Below, in pieces: positions 1-9,400 of a DNA stretch of 30,752 bases. The notes beneath the pieces are model-generated. The model had not been told where the DNA came from. It did no database searches and saw only the letters and a list, made by a program, of their open reading frames with translations. The DNA lies in the IMG/VR virus record IMGVR_UViG_3300034061_001919, positions 1-30,752 of that record; one strand, given 5' to 3'. Numbering within the stretch: the stretch's first letter is position 1; every line of letters begins with the position of its first letter. The stretch comes from a virus. Made by a program: the position numbers and the translations under genes.

Positions 1-885
1 GGATAAACTACTATATTGTGATGTCACTGATTTATAAGTCTGTTTAAGTCTATAGCCAATATACGGATATTTTGTACCTGAAGTTCCTAAATTTGCGGTT
101 GTTGAGTTTTGAACACCAACGGTTGAATAAAGTCCATTTAATGCTCCTTCGGTTGATACTTGACTACATAACATATCAAAGTATCCTGAACCAACACCTA
201 CTTGTCTTATTTCATACCTAATTGGTTGATTTGGTGATGACATATAAACGGTAGGTATATTGTTTGCTGCAGTATAGTCTAAAAAATAAAATGTTTGACC
301 AGATAATACCATTCCAAACCTCATCCTACCAACACCTAACCATTGATAATCTACTGTCATTAGATTTGTGTTACTCCAATCAAAATTGTTTACATCAAAG
401 TCTGTATTATTCCAAGTTGTTGTATCGGCACTATAAGTGCAAGAACCACTTAAATATATATTAAATGTTATTGCACTTGTTACACCATTACTTTCTAAAA
501 AGAACCCATCAAATACCGAATTGTACGTGGATGCCGTTGTTGATGTGAAACATCCAATTCGTTTAATTATATTTGTTTCTATTTGGAAGTTTGAAAAACT
601 ACCTTCAAATAGTTGACTTTTACCTGGTTGATAAATTGGGTGTGTTTTTGTTTGTCTAATAACTAAATCGTTATTTGCTGATGTTGACATTCTAACTCTC
701 GCATACTGTTGATTGAATATTGATGTTGCAGTACCTGCAGTTACTTCACTAATTTGTAATGGATTTTTATCGTAAACGTGTTTTATATCCAAAAGATTTG
801 TGACAGCAGCGGTTCTTAATCTTCCAAATGCGTCCATATTTGGACCGTCTGCATATTTTACTGAATTATTAAAAATAAATGACAT
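1..885 (-). CDS. Phage virion structural protein, partial (3' end beyond window)
   Basis: I translated this frame by hand: an ATG at 885-883 opens 295 codons that run without a stop to base 1, so the gene's 3' end lies outside the window. The ATG sits one base after the stop codon of the preceding fibre gene. The N-terminal part reads DAFGRLRT (residues 18-25), then RQTKTHPIYQPGKSQLFEGSF (about 77-97, with the YQPGKSQ core), then RIGCF (109-113) and DGFFLES (126-132). I recognise this order of motifs (AFGRLR, YQPGKS, RRIG.F, FFE) from uncharacterised virion or tail-associated proteins of marine and other large tailed phages; no biochemical role is known to me. Its place after the fibre gene fits a structural role. 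Confidence is high that it is coding, moderate for virion protein, low for any exact role. Confidence 0.75.
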   Translation of the reverse strand, partial: MSFIFNNSVKYADGPNMDAFGRLRTAAVTNLLDIKHVYDKNPLQISEVTAGTATSIFNQQYARVRMSTSANNDLVIRQTKTHPIYQPGKSQLFEGSFSNFQIETNIIKRIGCFTSTTASTYNSVFDGFFLESNGVTSAITFNIYLSGSCTYSADTTTWNNTDFDVNNFDWSNTNLMTVDYQWLGVGRMRFGMVLSGQTFYFLDYTAANNIPTVYMSSPNQPIRYEIRQVGVGSGYFDMLCSQVSTEGALNGLYSTVGVQNSTTANLGTSGTKYPYIGYRLKQTYKSVTSQYSSLS

Positions 886-886
886 C

Positions 887-3800
887 TTATATAATATACC
901 AATTTCCGTTTCTTACCATAACGGTAAGAGACATATAGTTTATATTCATATCAACGTATGAATTCCCGTCTATCAATCCTGATGTGGGCGTTAATCTTAT
1001 TCTGTAACTTCCTGAAGTTCCTGCCTCATCTTTAATGATTAGATAATAACCATCTCTTGATGTTGTTGATGGTAATGTTAAATCAACGTTTGATGAACCA
1101 CTAACCCCCCAATATGAATAATCCCAAGTTAATGTTTGTGAACTTGTAATTGCCGAAGTAGCATAATTGAGTGGTTGTGAAATATTTCTTGTTTTTACAA
1201 CACCCGTTGATGTGTCTCTAACCAAAAAGTTGTCATTTGTGGTATCTGTTTCAGGTATATCTTGTAATGCCAAATAATTTGTATGGAATGTGGCGGCAGA
1301 TACAGAAAAAACACCAGCTCCAACCGCAGATGAAAAATCGTGTGTTATTGTATTTCCTGAACCATTCAAAATGGTTCCCCAACAAGCCGATGTGGTATTA
1401 TTATAACCACCACCAATATGAGAATAATCACATAAAGTTGTATTTTCTCTACCACCGACAACCACAGAATAACCTCTTAATGTTGCCGAAGCGGTATTTG
1501 ATGAACCACCACCAATAAATGTATACGCTCTATCTGTTGTGTTACCTGAACCGCCAACAACACTTGAGTATTGTTGTACAACAGTATTAAATTCACCACC
1601 TAATATTGATGCGTAACTACAACGAGTTAAGTTAAATGCACCTCCTCCTACAATATTTCTTTGTCCTTCACTTGTATTGGACTGTCCCCCAAGAATAGAT
1701 GAACTATTTCCTATGACTTTATTATTAAAACCCCCGACAGCAATTGAATATGCCGATGTTGTTGTGTTTAAAAGTCCGCCCGAAATAACAGAAAAATTTG
1801 ATGATGTACTGTTTCTACATCCTCCACCTAAAAATGAATTTTGTGATGTAATTGTATTACATTCACCACCACCAACAATACTAGAACACCCAACAACAGT
1901 ATTACCACTTCCTCCAACAATTGATGAATAATCACCACAAGCAGTATTGTTATAACCACTACCAATTAAAGCTCCGATACCATTATTTTTATTTTGTAGT
2001 CCTCCACCAACAAACGAATAAAGATTTGATGCGGTATTACTTCTACCACCACTTACGGTTGAATAGCACCCACTTGCTGTGTTAAGTGATCCACCACCTA
2101 CGGTTGAGTGATTACAACTTGATGCGTTACAATAACCACCACTTACGGTTGATATTAAACCGCTTGATGTATTTTCAAGACCACCTCCTACGGTTGAAGA
2201 GAAACTACTTGATTCGTTACAATAACCACCACTTACGGTTGAATTATTACCGATTGATCTGTTTAAAAATCCTCCACCAACAAATGAATATCTACCGCTT
2301 GATGTGTTATTAATACCTCCACTTACGGTTGAACCATTTAAACTTGATGTGTTAGAGACACCTCCACCAATTGTTTGTCCAAATCTGTTAGTACCTAATA
2401 TGGAATTTGACGATCCACCACCTATAGTGTTAAAACCAACAATAGTACCATTTTCAAAATTATTAGCGCCACCATTAATTGTCCCATATCTACCCAAAGA
2501 TATGTTATCAAACCCACCTCCAATAGCAGAATAAACACCACTAACAGTATTACCAGTTCCTCCCAATATAGACGAAAAATCATTTAATATTGTATTATAT
2601 GTTCCACCACCAATTATTGATGAACTTCCTGAACTAGTGTTATTTGTTCCACCTCCAATAGTTTGTCCTCCTTTTGTCGTACCTAGTAGTGAATTAGAAT
2701 TTCCCCCACCAATTGTGTTACACCCAACAATTGTTCCGTTTTCAAAATTACACCTTCCACCAACGATAGTTGCTTGTAAACCTAATGAAGTATTACCAAA
2801 TCCGCCGACAATTATTGATTGTGTACCGGAGATTACATTAGAATTACCCGCACCTATATAACCATCGGTGCTTGTTGAGGTATTACAACTACCACCACCA
2901 ATTGATGACTGATCAGCCAAATTTACATTTAATTTACCACCAACAATATACGATCCACATCCTCCGCCCGATGTGTTACAACAACCACCAACAATAACAC
3001 TATAATCTGTTGTTGTTGTATTAAAATCCCCATTACCAATTATATTACTAACACCTATTGCAGTATTAAATGTGCCTCCTATTATGTTTGAGTGGTTGTT
3101 TACACTAGTATTAGATAATCCTCCAACAATTATAGAGTATGCTCCGTTTGATGTGTTATCACATCCAGAACCAATAAATGAGTAAAATCCTGAATTAGTA
3201 TTACATATCCCTCCACCGATGAATGAATAACACCCACTAATTGTGTTTCCTGATCCTCCAACGATTGAGCTATATTGTGAGGTTATTTCGTTATCACATC
3301 CACCGCCTATTACGGAGTGATTATTTGTTATTTGATTTATCTCTCCTCCTACTATTGCTGAATGTGCGGATAATATCTTATTTCCAATACCACCCCCAAC
3401 AAAAGATAACCCACTTGCGGTATTTTGATATCCACCACTTACGGTGGCGTCCGCATTTAAGTTTACATTATATCTACCCCCACTAATCGTTGATCCCAAA
3501 CATAAACTCGTATTATAAGTTCCACCACCAACTGAAGAGTAATCTCCTGATGATGTATTAAAGTACCCTCCCGATATTGTTGACGCTTTACATAATGATG
3601 TATTATAACCCCCACCAACAACTGAAGAATATAACGCCGATGATGTGTTACATATACCTCCCCCTACTGAAGAATAATCACCAGAAGCCTCATTATCATT
3701 TCCACATCTTTCAACGGAACCAATACCCGAACTTAAAACCATCACGGAAGTTCCTCCTGTTAACGATCCGATTATTTGTTGGAATGTCGCCTTATATGAT

Positions 3801-3904
3801 GATCCTGCGGGGTTTCCTTGTGAAACATCAAAAGGATCAACTACGTGAAAATAATCCGTTAAATTAACTCCTGTTGCAGATGGTTGATCAGTTAAAAATG
3901 CCAT
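887..3904 (-). CDS. Tail fibre/adhesin with YadA-head-like beta-roll repeats (1005 aa)
   Basis: A probable receptor-binding fibre. Residues 1-60 form a non-repetitive N-terminal part with HVVDPFDVSQGNPAGSSYK (20-38), a motif I associate with the virion-attachment end of fibre proteins in T4-like phages. Residues 80-860 are about 52 tandem units of mostly 15 residues with the pattern (I/V)xGGGxxNTxSGxYSx. This matches the Hep_Hag/YadA head repeat, which in trimeric adhesins folds as a left-handed beta-roll. Residues 861-1005 are a non-repetitive C-terminal domain opening with GVFSVSAATFHTNYL, the usual exit from such a roll, and closing in a beta-rich domain that may be the tip. Cysteines are unusually common in the roll. 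The start follows an A-rich stretch (AAAAAAGAAT) without a GGAGG motif. A TATTTATA element lies 14 bases upstream. Trimeric state and receptor are inferred. Confidence 0.88.
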   Translation of the reverse strand: MAFLTDQPSATGVNLTDYFHVVDPFDVSQGNPAGSSYKATFQQIIGSLTGGTSVMVLSSGIGSVERCGNDNEASGDYSSVGGGICNTSSALYSSVVGGGYNTSLCKASTISGGYFNTSSGDYSSVGGGTYNTSLCLGSTISGGRYNVNLNADATVSGGYQNTASGLSFVGGGIGNKILSAHSAIVGGEINQITNNHSVIGGGCDNEITSQYSSIVGGSGNTISGCYSFIGGGICNTNSGFYSFIGSGCDNTSNGAYSIIVGGLSNTSVNNHSNIIGGTFNTAIGVSNIIGNGDFNTTTTDYSVIVGGCCNTSGGGCGSYIVGGKLNVNLADQSSIGGGSCNTSTSTDGYIGAGNSNVISGTQSIIVGGFGNTSLGLQATIVGGRCNFENGTIVGCNTIGGGNSNSLLGTTKGGQTIGGGTNNTSSGSSSIIGGGTYNTILNDFSSILGGTGNTVSGVYSAIGGGFDNISLGRYGTINGGANNFENGTIVGFNTIGGGSSNSILGTNRFGQTIGGGVSNTSSLNGSTVSGGINNTSSGRYSFVGGGFLNRSIGNNSTVSGGYCNESSSFSSTVGGGLENTSSGLISTVSGGYCNASSCNHSTVGGGSLNTASGCYSTVSGGRSNTASNLYSFVGGGLQNKNNGIGALIGSGYNNTACGDYSSIVGGSGNTVVGCSSIVGGGECNTITSQNSFLGGGCRNSTSSNFSVISGGLLNTTTSAYSIAVGGFNNKVIGNSSSILGGQSNTSEGQRNIVGGGAFNLTRCSYASILGGEFNTVVQQYSSVVGGSGNTTDRAYTFIGGGSSNTASATLRGYSVVVGGRENTTLCDYSHIGGGYNNTTSACWGTILNGSGNTITHDFSSAVGAGVFSVSAATFHTNYLALQDIPETDTTNDNFLVRDTSTGVVKTRNISQPLNYATSAITSSQTLTWDYSYWGVSGSSNVDLTLPSTTSRDGYYLIIKDEAGTSGSYRIRLTPTSGLIDGNSYVDMNINYMSLTVMVRNGNWYII
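1325..3667 (-). repeat. Array of about 52 degenerate 45-bp (15-residue) fibre repeats
   Basis: This is the coding array inside the 1005-aa fibre. Each unit encodes (I/V)xGGGxxNTxSGxYS and is recognised on the plus strand by recurring ccacc(a/t)cc blocks. Most units are 45 bp, with some at 42, 48 or 54 bp. Two 54-bp unit pairs encoding NFENGTIVGxNT followed by IGGGxSNSxLGT occur at about 2361-2474 and 2650-2763, offset by 288 bp, which points to an internal block duplication. It is a protein-coding repeat, not a CRISPR array or satellite. Confidence 0.88.
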
Positions 3905-3918
3905 TATTCTTTTTTATA

Positions 3919-3926
3919 TATAAATA
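3919..3926 (-). promoter_or_regulatory. TATTTATA element, candidate late promoter box
   Basis: TATTTATA read on the coding strand, 14 bases upstream of the fibre ATG at 3904, in the 34-base gap after the 100-aa gene. The same 8-mer occurs in the gaps upstream of three other genes in the window. A role as a phage late promoter is inferred from recurrence and position only. Confidence 0.35.
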
Positions 3927-3938
3927 CACTTTAATTCA

Positions 3939-4241
3939 TTATTGGAACTGATAAATGTCATAATCCATAAAGAAGAAGAAATCACCATCTTGAAATTGTT
4001 TTCCTTTAGGTGGTATTTCAACACAATTTAATATTACAAATTTTTCACAAAGTGGGTTAATAATTTTAACCCCTATTGAAGGTGCAGTATCAAAAGGCGT
4101 GGGTAAAGTTATAATCACTTGTGGTGGAATATTGGTATTTACCGTAGACACTAACACACAAGAATTACCATATACATTACATATGTAAATTTGATATGGT
4201 GTGGTTATTCCTGTTACATTACTTATTACTAATTGTGTCAT
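3939..4241 (-). CDS. Small tail-associated protein sharing a C-terminal tail with its neighbour (100 aa)
   Basis: A short beta-rich protein of unknown function. The N-terminal 75 residues contain TTPYQIYICNVYGNSC and a regular alternation of hydrophobic residues with four cysteines (C21, C28, C65, C73), suggesting a small beta-sandwich. Residues 83-100 (FQDGDFFFFMDYDIYQFQ) align without gaps to the last 18 residues of the upstream 749-aa adhesin (FQDDVEFVFMDDINYVFQ), 10 of 18 identical. Its ATG overlaps the stop of the 749-aa gene by one base (TAATG), so translation is probably coupled. I infer a shared docking or assembly tail in two neighbouring tail-tip proteins. Coding status is well supported by the overlap arrangement and the conserved tail; the function is not known. 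Confidence 0.72.
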   Translation of the reverse strand: MTQLVISNVTGITTPYQIYICNVYGNSCVLVSTVNTNIPPQVIITLPTPFDTAPSIGVKIINPLCEKFVILNCVEIPPKGKQFQDGDFFFFMDYDIYQFQ

Positions 4242-6490
4242 TATTGAAATACATAATTTATATCATCCATAAATACAAACTCTACGTCATCTTGGAAAAC
4301 TTTTGTATCCCCTCCACAGAAAACACAAGAAATGTCATAATTTATGATTAGATTTATTATAACATTAGAATCGTCTAATTGTGTTTCCACGTTAATTTGA
4401 CAATCTGTCCCACCAGTTATACATCCACTTTTAATTGTTATTTCATTAGTTTCTATATTTGTTATAACACTAGTGATACCACTAAATGAATACAATAAAT
4501 TTTTAATCGCAATAGTCCATTCATTGTCTGTTGGGTAATCATTTAAACCGGTGGATGTGTAAAATACGTTTTGTTGATTAACACCGTCAATTGTAATGTC
4601 TACAGTGAATGTTGCAGAATTTAAAATACAACCTGTGTCTCCACTCGTTAAGTCAAAATATCCCTCATTAAACATTTGTAAGACACCTCTTCTTCCTGAA
4701 ATCCCACTATTTACAAAGTTGGATGAACATACGTTATAAGTTTCAAAACTACTATAATATGTTGTCCCAACTAATGTTGTTTGTTTTGTAAAAGTACAAC
4801 CACTCGCATCAATAACCTCTAATGTGTATGTTCCCGCAGTTAAACCTGTAACAGTTGTTCCTGTTTGCCCATTCACGTTTGGACTCCAATTGTATGTGAA
4901 TGGTGGCACACCACTACTTATCATTGTAGTTATTTCACCATCACTACCAAGTGTCGGTTGGTTAACAAAAAAATCAAAATAAACACCAGCAGAACCATTA
5001 ACAAAGACAGTATCTGTTTGACTACATCCTCCTGCATCAGTAACAGTAATATTGTAAAATCCAGATGGTAAATTATTATATGTGGTAATAAACCCCGGTG
5101 CGTATCCCTCAACTTGGTATGTATATGGTAAAGTTCCTCCTGAAGACGCTAGTATTTGTACAATACCATTGTTTAACCCACAAGTGGTACCTGTAACATT
5201 TGTTGTTATAGTAAACAAATTAGTGTTTGATAATGTTGTTGTCCCTGTGAACGTACAAGTTCCATTAGTTATAAAAATGGTATAGTCTCCCGATGTAAGC
5301 GCTGGTGATGTATAACTAGTTCCTTGTGTAACCGTATCTACAGTAACTCCCGATGAATTAACTAAACTATAAACATAGGTACCAGAATTTGACCCTCCAT
5401 CTAACTCAATAAAAATTTGCCCGTCATTGTTGTTACAATTTGAGTTTTGAGTGGTAATTGATGCAATTCCAAACCCATTTGGTGTGATTAAACTAATATT
5501 TGATGTTGCAACACAAAGACCCGCATCGGTTACATTTACATAAAATATCCCTGATGACAACCCACTAAAAGTATAAGAACTATCAAAAGTTATTCCAACC
5601 GTTCCATTTGATCCAGAGAAATAAAATGGTGCGGTTCCTCCTGTTATTTGTACATCAACCACACCGTTGTTTGTAAAACAAGCAGGTGAAACAGTTGTAA
5701 ATCCGACAATTCCCACAGGTGGTACATCCTGAACAATAATATTACTTATCGTTTTAGCACACCCGTTACTGTCAGTTACTGTAACAGTATATGCTCCGTC
5801 TGTAAGTCCTGTAACAGTAGAACCAGTTTGTCCATTTGCATTTGAACTCCAACTATACGTATATGGTGGTGTTCCAGTTTGTCCCGTAACAAATATCTTA
5901 CCTAAACCTTCAGACGTAACACAACTGCCGTCTTTGATTACATAAACACCATAATCTAATGTTGTTGATGATTTAACAATACAGGTTTCACTTTTACCTG
6001 TACATCCCCCACCATCATTACCAACAACATAATAAGTTCCCGCAGAAAGGGATTGGAAATCATAACTACCAAATAGGGTATTACCGCTTGTTATATATCC
6101 GTTAGTTGTCTCATAAAGAAAAACCTCACCATTACCATAATCAACGGAAAATGTTGCGGTGAGCGAACCATTATCAAACCCACAAGTTGTACTTGTTGTT
6201 GATGTAATACTTAAACAACTACCAGTAGATATGTTAAAATTAACAAGTATTGTTGATGCGGTTAAACACGAATCTTGTATTTCTAAACTATATGACCCAC
6301 CACTTAAACCACTAAAATAATAAGAAGTTGTTGTCGCAGAAGTTGGTAGTAATCCTGATGAAGATATTTCAGTCACCGAAAATGGTGGTGATGTACTACC
6401 AGTTATATCAAATGATATAACCCCGGAGTTTGTATTACTACAATCACCACTCAAAAAGTAATTATATATAAATGGCGTTCCGCAACTCAT
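4241..6490 (-). CDS. Adhesin with SprB-type repeats (749 aa)
   Basis: A large, Ser/Thr/Gly-rich beta protein made of about seven modules of roughly 80-95 residues (residues about 15-575). Two modules (207-244 and 528-565) are near-textbook SprB repeats: PPYTYSWSSNANGQTG...VTGLTDGAYTVTVTDSNGC and PPFTYNWSPNVNGQTG...VTGLTAGTYTLEVIDASGC, each ending in a conserved Gly-Cys. SprB repeats are known from cell-surface gliding adhesins and other large secreted proteins of Bacteroidota. Residues about 626-721 form a different module that resembles the C-terminus of the preceding 1000-aa protein. The last 18 residues resemble those of the next gene product. Start and stop both overlap neighbours by one base (TAATG). 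Probable role: tail-tip or fibre adhesin that contacts the cell surface or its glycans. No signal peptide or type IX secretion signal is seen, which fits a virion protein. Confidence 0.82.
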   Translation of the reverse strand: MSCGTPFIYNYFLSGDCSNTNSGVISFDITGSTSPPFSVTEISSSGLLPTSATTTSYYFSGLSGGSYSLEIQDSCLTASTILVNFNISTGSCLSITSTTSTTCGFDNGSLTATFSVDYGNGEVFLYETTNGYITSGNTLFGSYDFQSLSAGTYYVVGNDGGGCTGKSETCIVKSSTTLDYGVYVIKDGSCVTSEGLGKIFVTGQTGTPPYTYSWSSNANGQTGSTVTGLTDGAYTVTVTDSNGCAKTISNIIVQDVPPVGIVGFTTVSPACFTNNGVVDVQITGGTAPFYFSGSNGTVGITFDSSYTFSGLSSGIFYVNVTDAGLCVATSNISLITPNGFGIASITTQNSNCNNNDGQIFIELDGGSNSGTYVYSLVNSSGVTVDTVTQGTSYTSPALTSGDYTIFITNGTCTFTGTTTLSNTNLFTITTNVTGTTCGLNNGIVQILASSGGTLPYTYQVEGYAPGFITTYNNLPSGFYNITVTDAGGCSQTDTVFVNGSAGVYFDFFVNQPTLGSDGEITTMISSGVPPFTYNWSPNVNGQTGTTVTGLTAGTYTLEVIDASGCTFTKQTTLVGTTYYSSFETYNVCSSNFVNSGISGRRGVLQMFNEGYFDLTSGDTGCILNSATFTVDITIDGVNQQNVFYTSTGLNDYPTDNEWTIAIKNLLYSFSGITSVITNIETNEITIKSGCITGGTDCQINVETQLDDSNVIINLIINYDISCVFCGGDTKVFQDDVEFVFMDDINYVFQ
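4766..6448 (-). repeat. SprB-like repeat region of the 749-aa adhesin
   Basis: About seven diverged modules. Each contains a Cys-Gly/Asn-x-Asn-(D/N)-G-x-(I/V/L) entry (CGFDNGSL at 103-110, CFTNNGVV at 271-278, CNNNDGQI at 352-359, CGLNNGIV at 437-444) and a G-x-Y-x-(I/V)-x-(V/I)-x-D-x-x-G-C exit. Nucleotide identity between units is low, so this is an old, diverged protein repeat and not a recent DNA duplication. Confidence 0.7.
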
Positions 6491-9400
6491 TAATTACATA
6501 AAAGATTAAAGTTTATCCCCACATTCAGTTCAAATGTTTGCTCAACACCTAAAGGAATACAGTTATTATTATATATTGTTAAAGTATCGTTTTCATTTAA
6601 AATATAACTCAATCCGTAATCTTGTAAATCAACGAAACTGGATGTAATCGCGCTAACCCATTGTGTTTCTGTAGGTATTGATAATACGTTATTGTACCCA
6701 ACTCCGTTGAAGAATGGATAACTTATAATGTCGGTACCATTAAAATTTACATTCACGTACCAAGTAGTTTGTAAACTATTTAAATTACAATCATTAAACC
6801 CTAAACCATTTGTTTCTAAGAATGAATTAAGTGTAAACCCAAAAAGAGACGCAAAAGATTCAACAACAGGATTTGATTGCCAAGGATATACAGGACAATT
6901 TGTTGTTTGTATTGGACAATCATAAGCAAATAATTGTCCAACTAATAAACAAGGGTTACAAGGTACAAGTACTAACTGACAACCCATTTGTCTTCTCCAC
7001 ACAAACTTTTGTCTGTGGAATATTGAATTTTCATACTTTGTTCCTGCATTCCATATGGTAGTTGCTGGAACCATTTGTTCAACAAGTCTAATCCAATAAT
7101 CTCCAATACCATTGATATAATCTATCATAGTTTGGTATTTGAAGTTGTCGTTTTGTATTCCGGCAAGTTCTTGAGATTCTAAATATTTCCAATAAATTGA
7201 TTGTAATGTTGGGTATCCACCTGTTTTACCATCGGTAATAAATTGTCTGTTCCTGACATTTATCATATTATGCCAAAAAGTTTGTGCAAATTCAAAAAAA
7301 GTTTTTTGTTTCGGTTTTGGTATTATTTCCGTCCAATCAATACCCCCCCTTGATGGGTAAGGTGGATTTGGATTTGGATTACAATATGTTGGTTCAACGT
7401 AATTTAATCCTTGCTCTGGTATTGGGAAATTATACTGTCTTGACATATACCAAACATCATATAACAATCCTTGCGCAGGATTCATAAAAATATCAACGTT
7501 TTTTACATTAAGAACCAATTTATCATCACCCACCGTATAATAGGCATTAAACCCCGCATCTGAATTTTGTCTTAATACACTTTGACTATCTACCCAACTT
7601 TTTTTATTGTCCATAGTTTTTCTTAACTTGAACCCTATACCCATATATGGGAATTGTCTGTACTTTTGGAGATACTCTTCACCATAGTTAAACGGTAAAA
7701 GTGTTGTTTGATAATTTGGGTTTTGTCCTGTAAAAGTATTCAAATCGTTATTTACCTCCGCAGGCATTCTATGTTGTGGGGTGGATTCAATCCACCCTCC
7801 ACCTATTTGGAAATAGTAACTACCTGAGTCTGTTGGCATGCTTGGAAATCCAAAACTATCAATGGGATAATCGGATCTACTAACACTAACATCTTGTACT
7901 GTAACACTTGTTGTAAATCCAGTATACTGTACTCCCATAATTGAGAATATATCTGTCGTATCTAAAATTGGTGTAAATTGACTATAAGTACCTCCTGTTA
8001 GTAATGAGTATTGTTGTTCAAATTGAGATAAATTAATTTTTTGATCAGCAATATATACATACTCATTAAAATCGGTTAATGCCTCTGGCGCCCCAATTAA
8101 TCTTAATAACAATTCAATAGATTTTCTAGTTCCTTTTGATTTAAAAAGATATGCCGAATTTAATATTAAATTTCTATAATACTGATAATTTAATTCTTCA
8201 GGCGTTTGTCCTTTTGACAAACCAGTAAATGTGTTTTCACCACTACTAAAAACCGAACTTAAAAGTTCTTCATTAGATATAGGGGATATATTGTCTTTCC
8301 ATCCTAATGTTTGTGCTAAATTTTTTAGTAATTGTGATGGTATATCGTTTTTTACAGTATAGTGAACTGAATTCATATATGCTAAGGCACCTATAAATTT
8401 CTTTGTTTCATCAAAACTTCTACCATAAATTTGTAATATTTTTTCTATCTTTTGGTCTTGAGTGTCAAACTCTTTTAATGCACCCGCAGTTAAAAATCTT
8501 GATAACAAATTAGTCCTATATTCATCTAAATCTTCAGATATCTGGTTTAATTTTAATAAATATTGTTCAAACTCACTACCAACAATAGCTAAATTCCAAG
8601 TACCATTAATTGGAAATCTAGCAGTTTTAACGGTAAGTGTATAACCCCCATTCTCATTTTCAATCGGAGTATTAAAGTATGCAGTATACTTTGGTGTTAT
8701 GTTTCTATTTAAAAGAAAATTTTCAACTTCATCAAAATCTTCATTAAAAACTTTATTAACATAATAATCCGTAGGTCTTATTATGATTGTATCAGAACTA
8801 TATGATTGCCCACTAAATAGATTACCTTCAACATATAATTTTAATGTCGTATCTGTATCTGTAACAGGTATTAATGTATTGATTTGATAAACGTTTTCAT
8901 TAACAAAAACACCATACTTTGGGTACTCCGCGGTAATATCTCTTAATGGTGAAACGGGAAATTCTCTAACTCTAATATTCCTAGCAGCACTTGTTGTATA
9001 ATCAATCTCAAGTGGGTTTCTTATTGCAACAAGAGGTATTTCAAAATATGTTTCATTCTCAATACTATTATATTGTATGTTAATCGCAGTTTTTGTTGGT
9101 GCATACTGTAATGTATTTTTATAGATTTCTAAAGCGGCAGGAAAATAATTAATTATTTTTGTAACCGATGTTGATATTCTTTTAGATAACGAACCATAAG
9201 TTGTAAAATTAGTTATTTCACTTAAATCAAAATTAGGATATACCTGAAAGTTTTTGGCAACCAATAACTTAGATTGTTCAATACTATCAATATTTAATGT
9301 ACTTAAAGATATTGGATCAGAAAAAGAACCTATGGTAAACGTTCTATTTACCTTTTCTGTGACATTTGTGGTAAACTCAAAATTAGCTTGTGTAAGACCA

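Noticed and set aside
264-464. Plus-strand ORF of 66 codons
   Set aside because: It lies antisense to the partial virion gene that is open across 1-885 on the minus strand; low-complexity shadow with no start context.
1325-3667. Regular short repeats that could be taken for a CRISPR array or satellite
   Set aside because: Units are degenerate, in frame, and encode a continuous (I/V)xGGGxxNT beta-roll; no spacer/repeat alternation.
3919-3926. T4-type late promoter TATAAATA on the plus strand
   Set aside because: In that orientation it would drive transcription away from every gene present; the coding-strand reading TATTTATA is reported instead as a candidate element.
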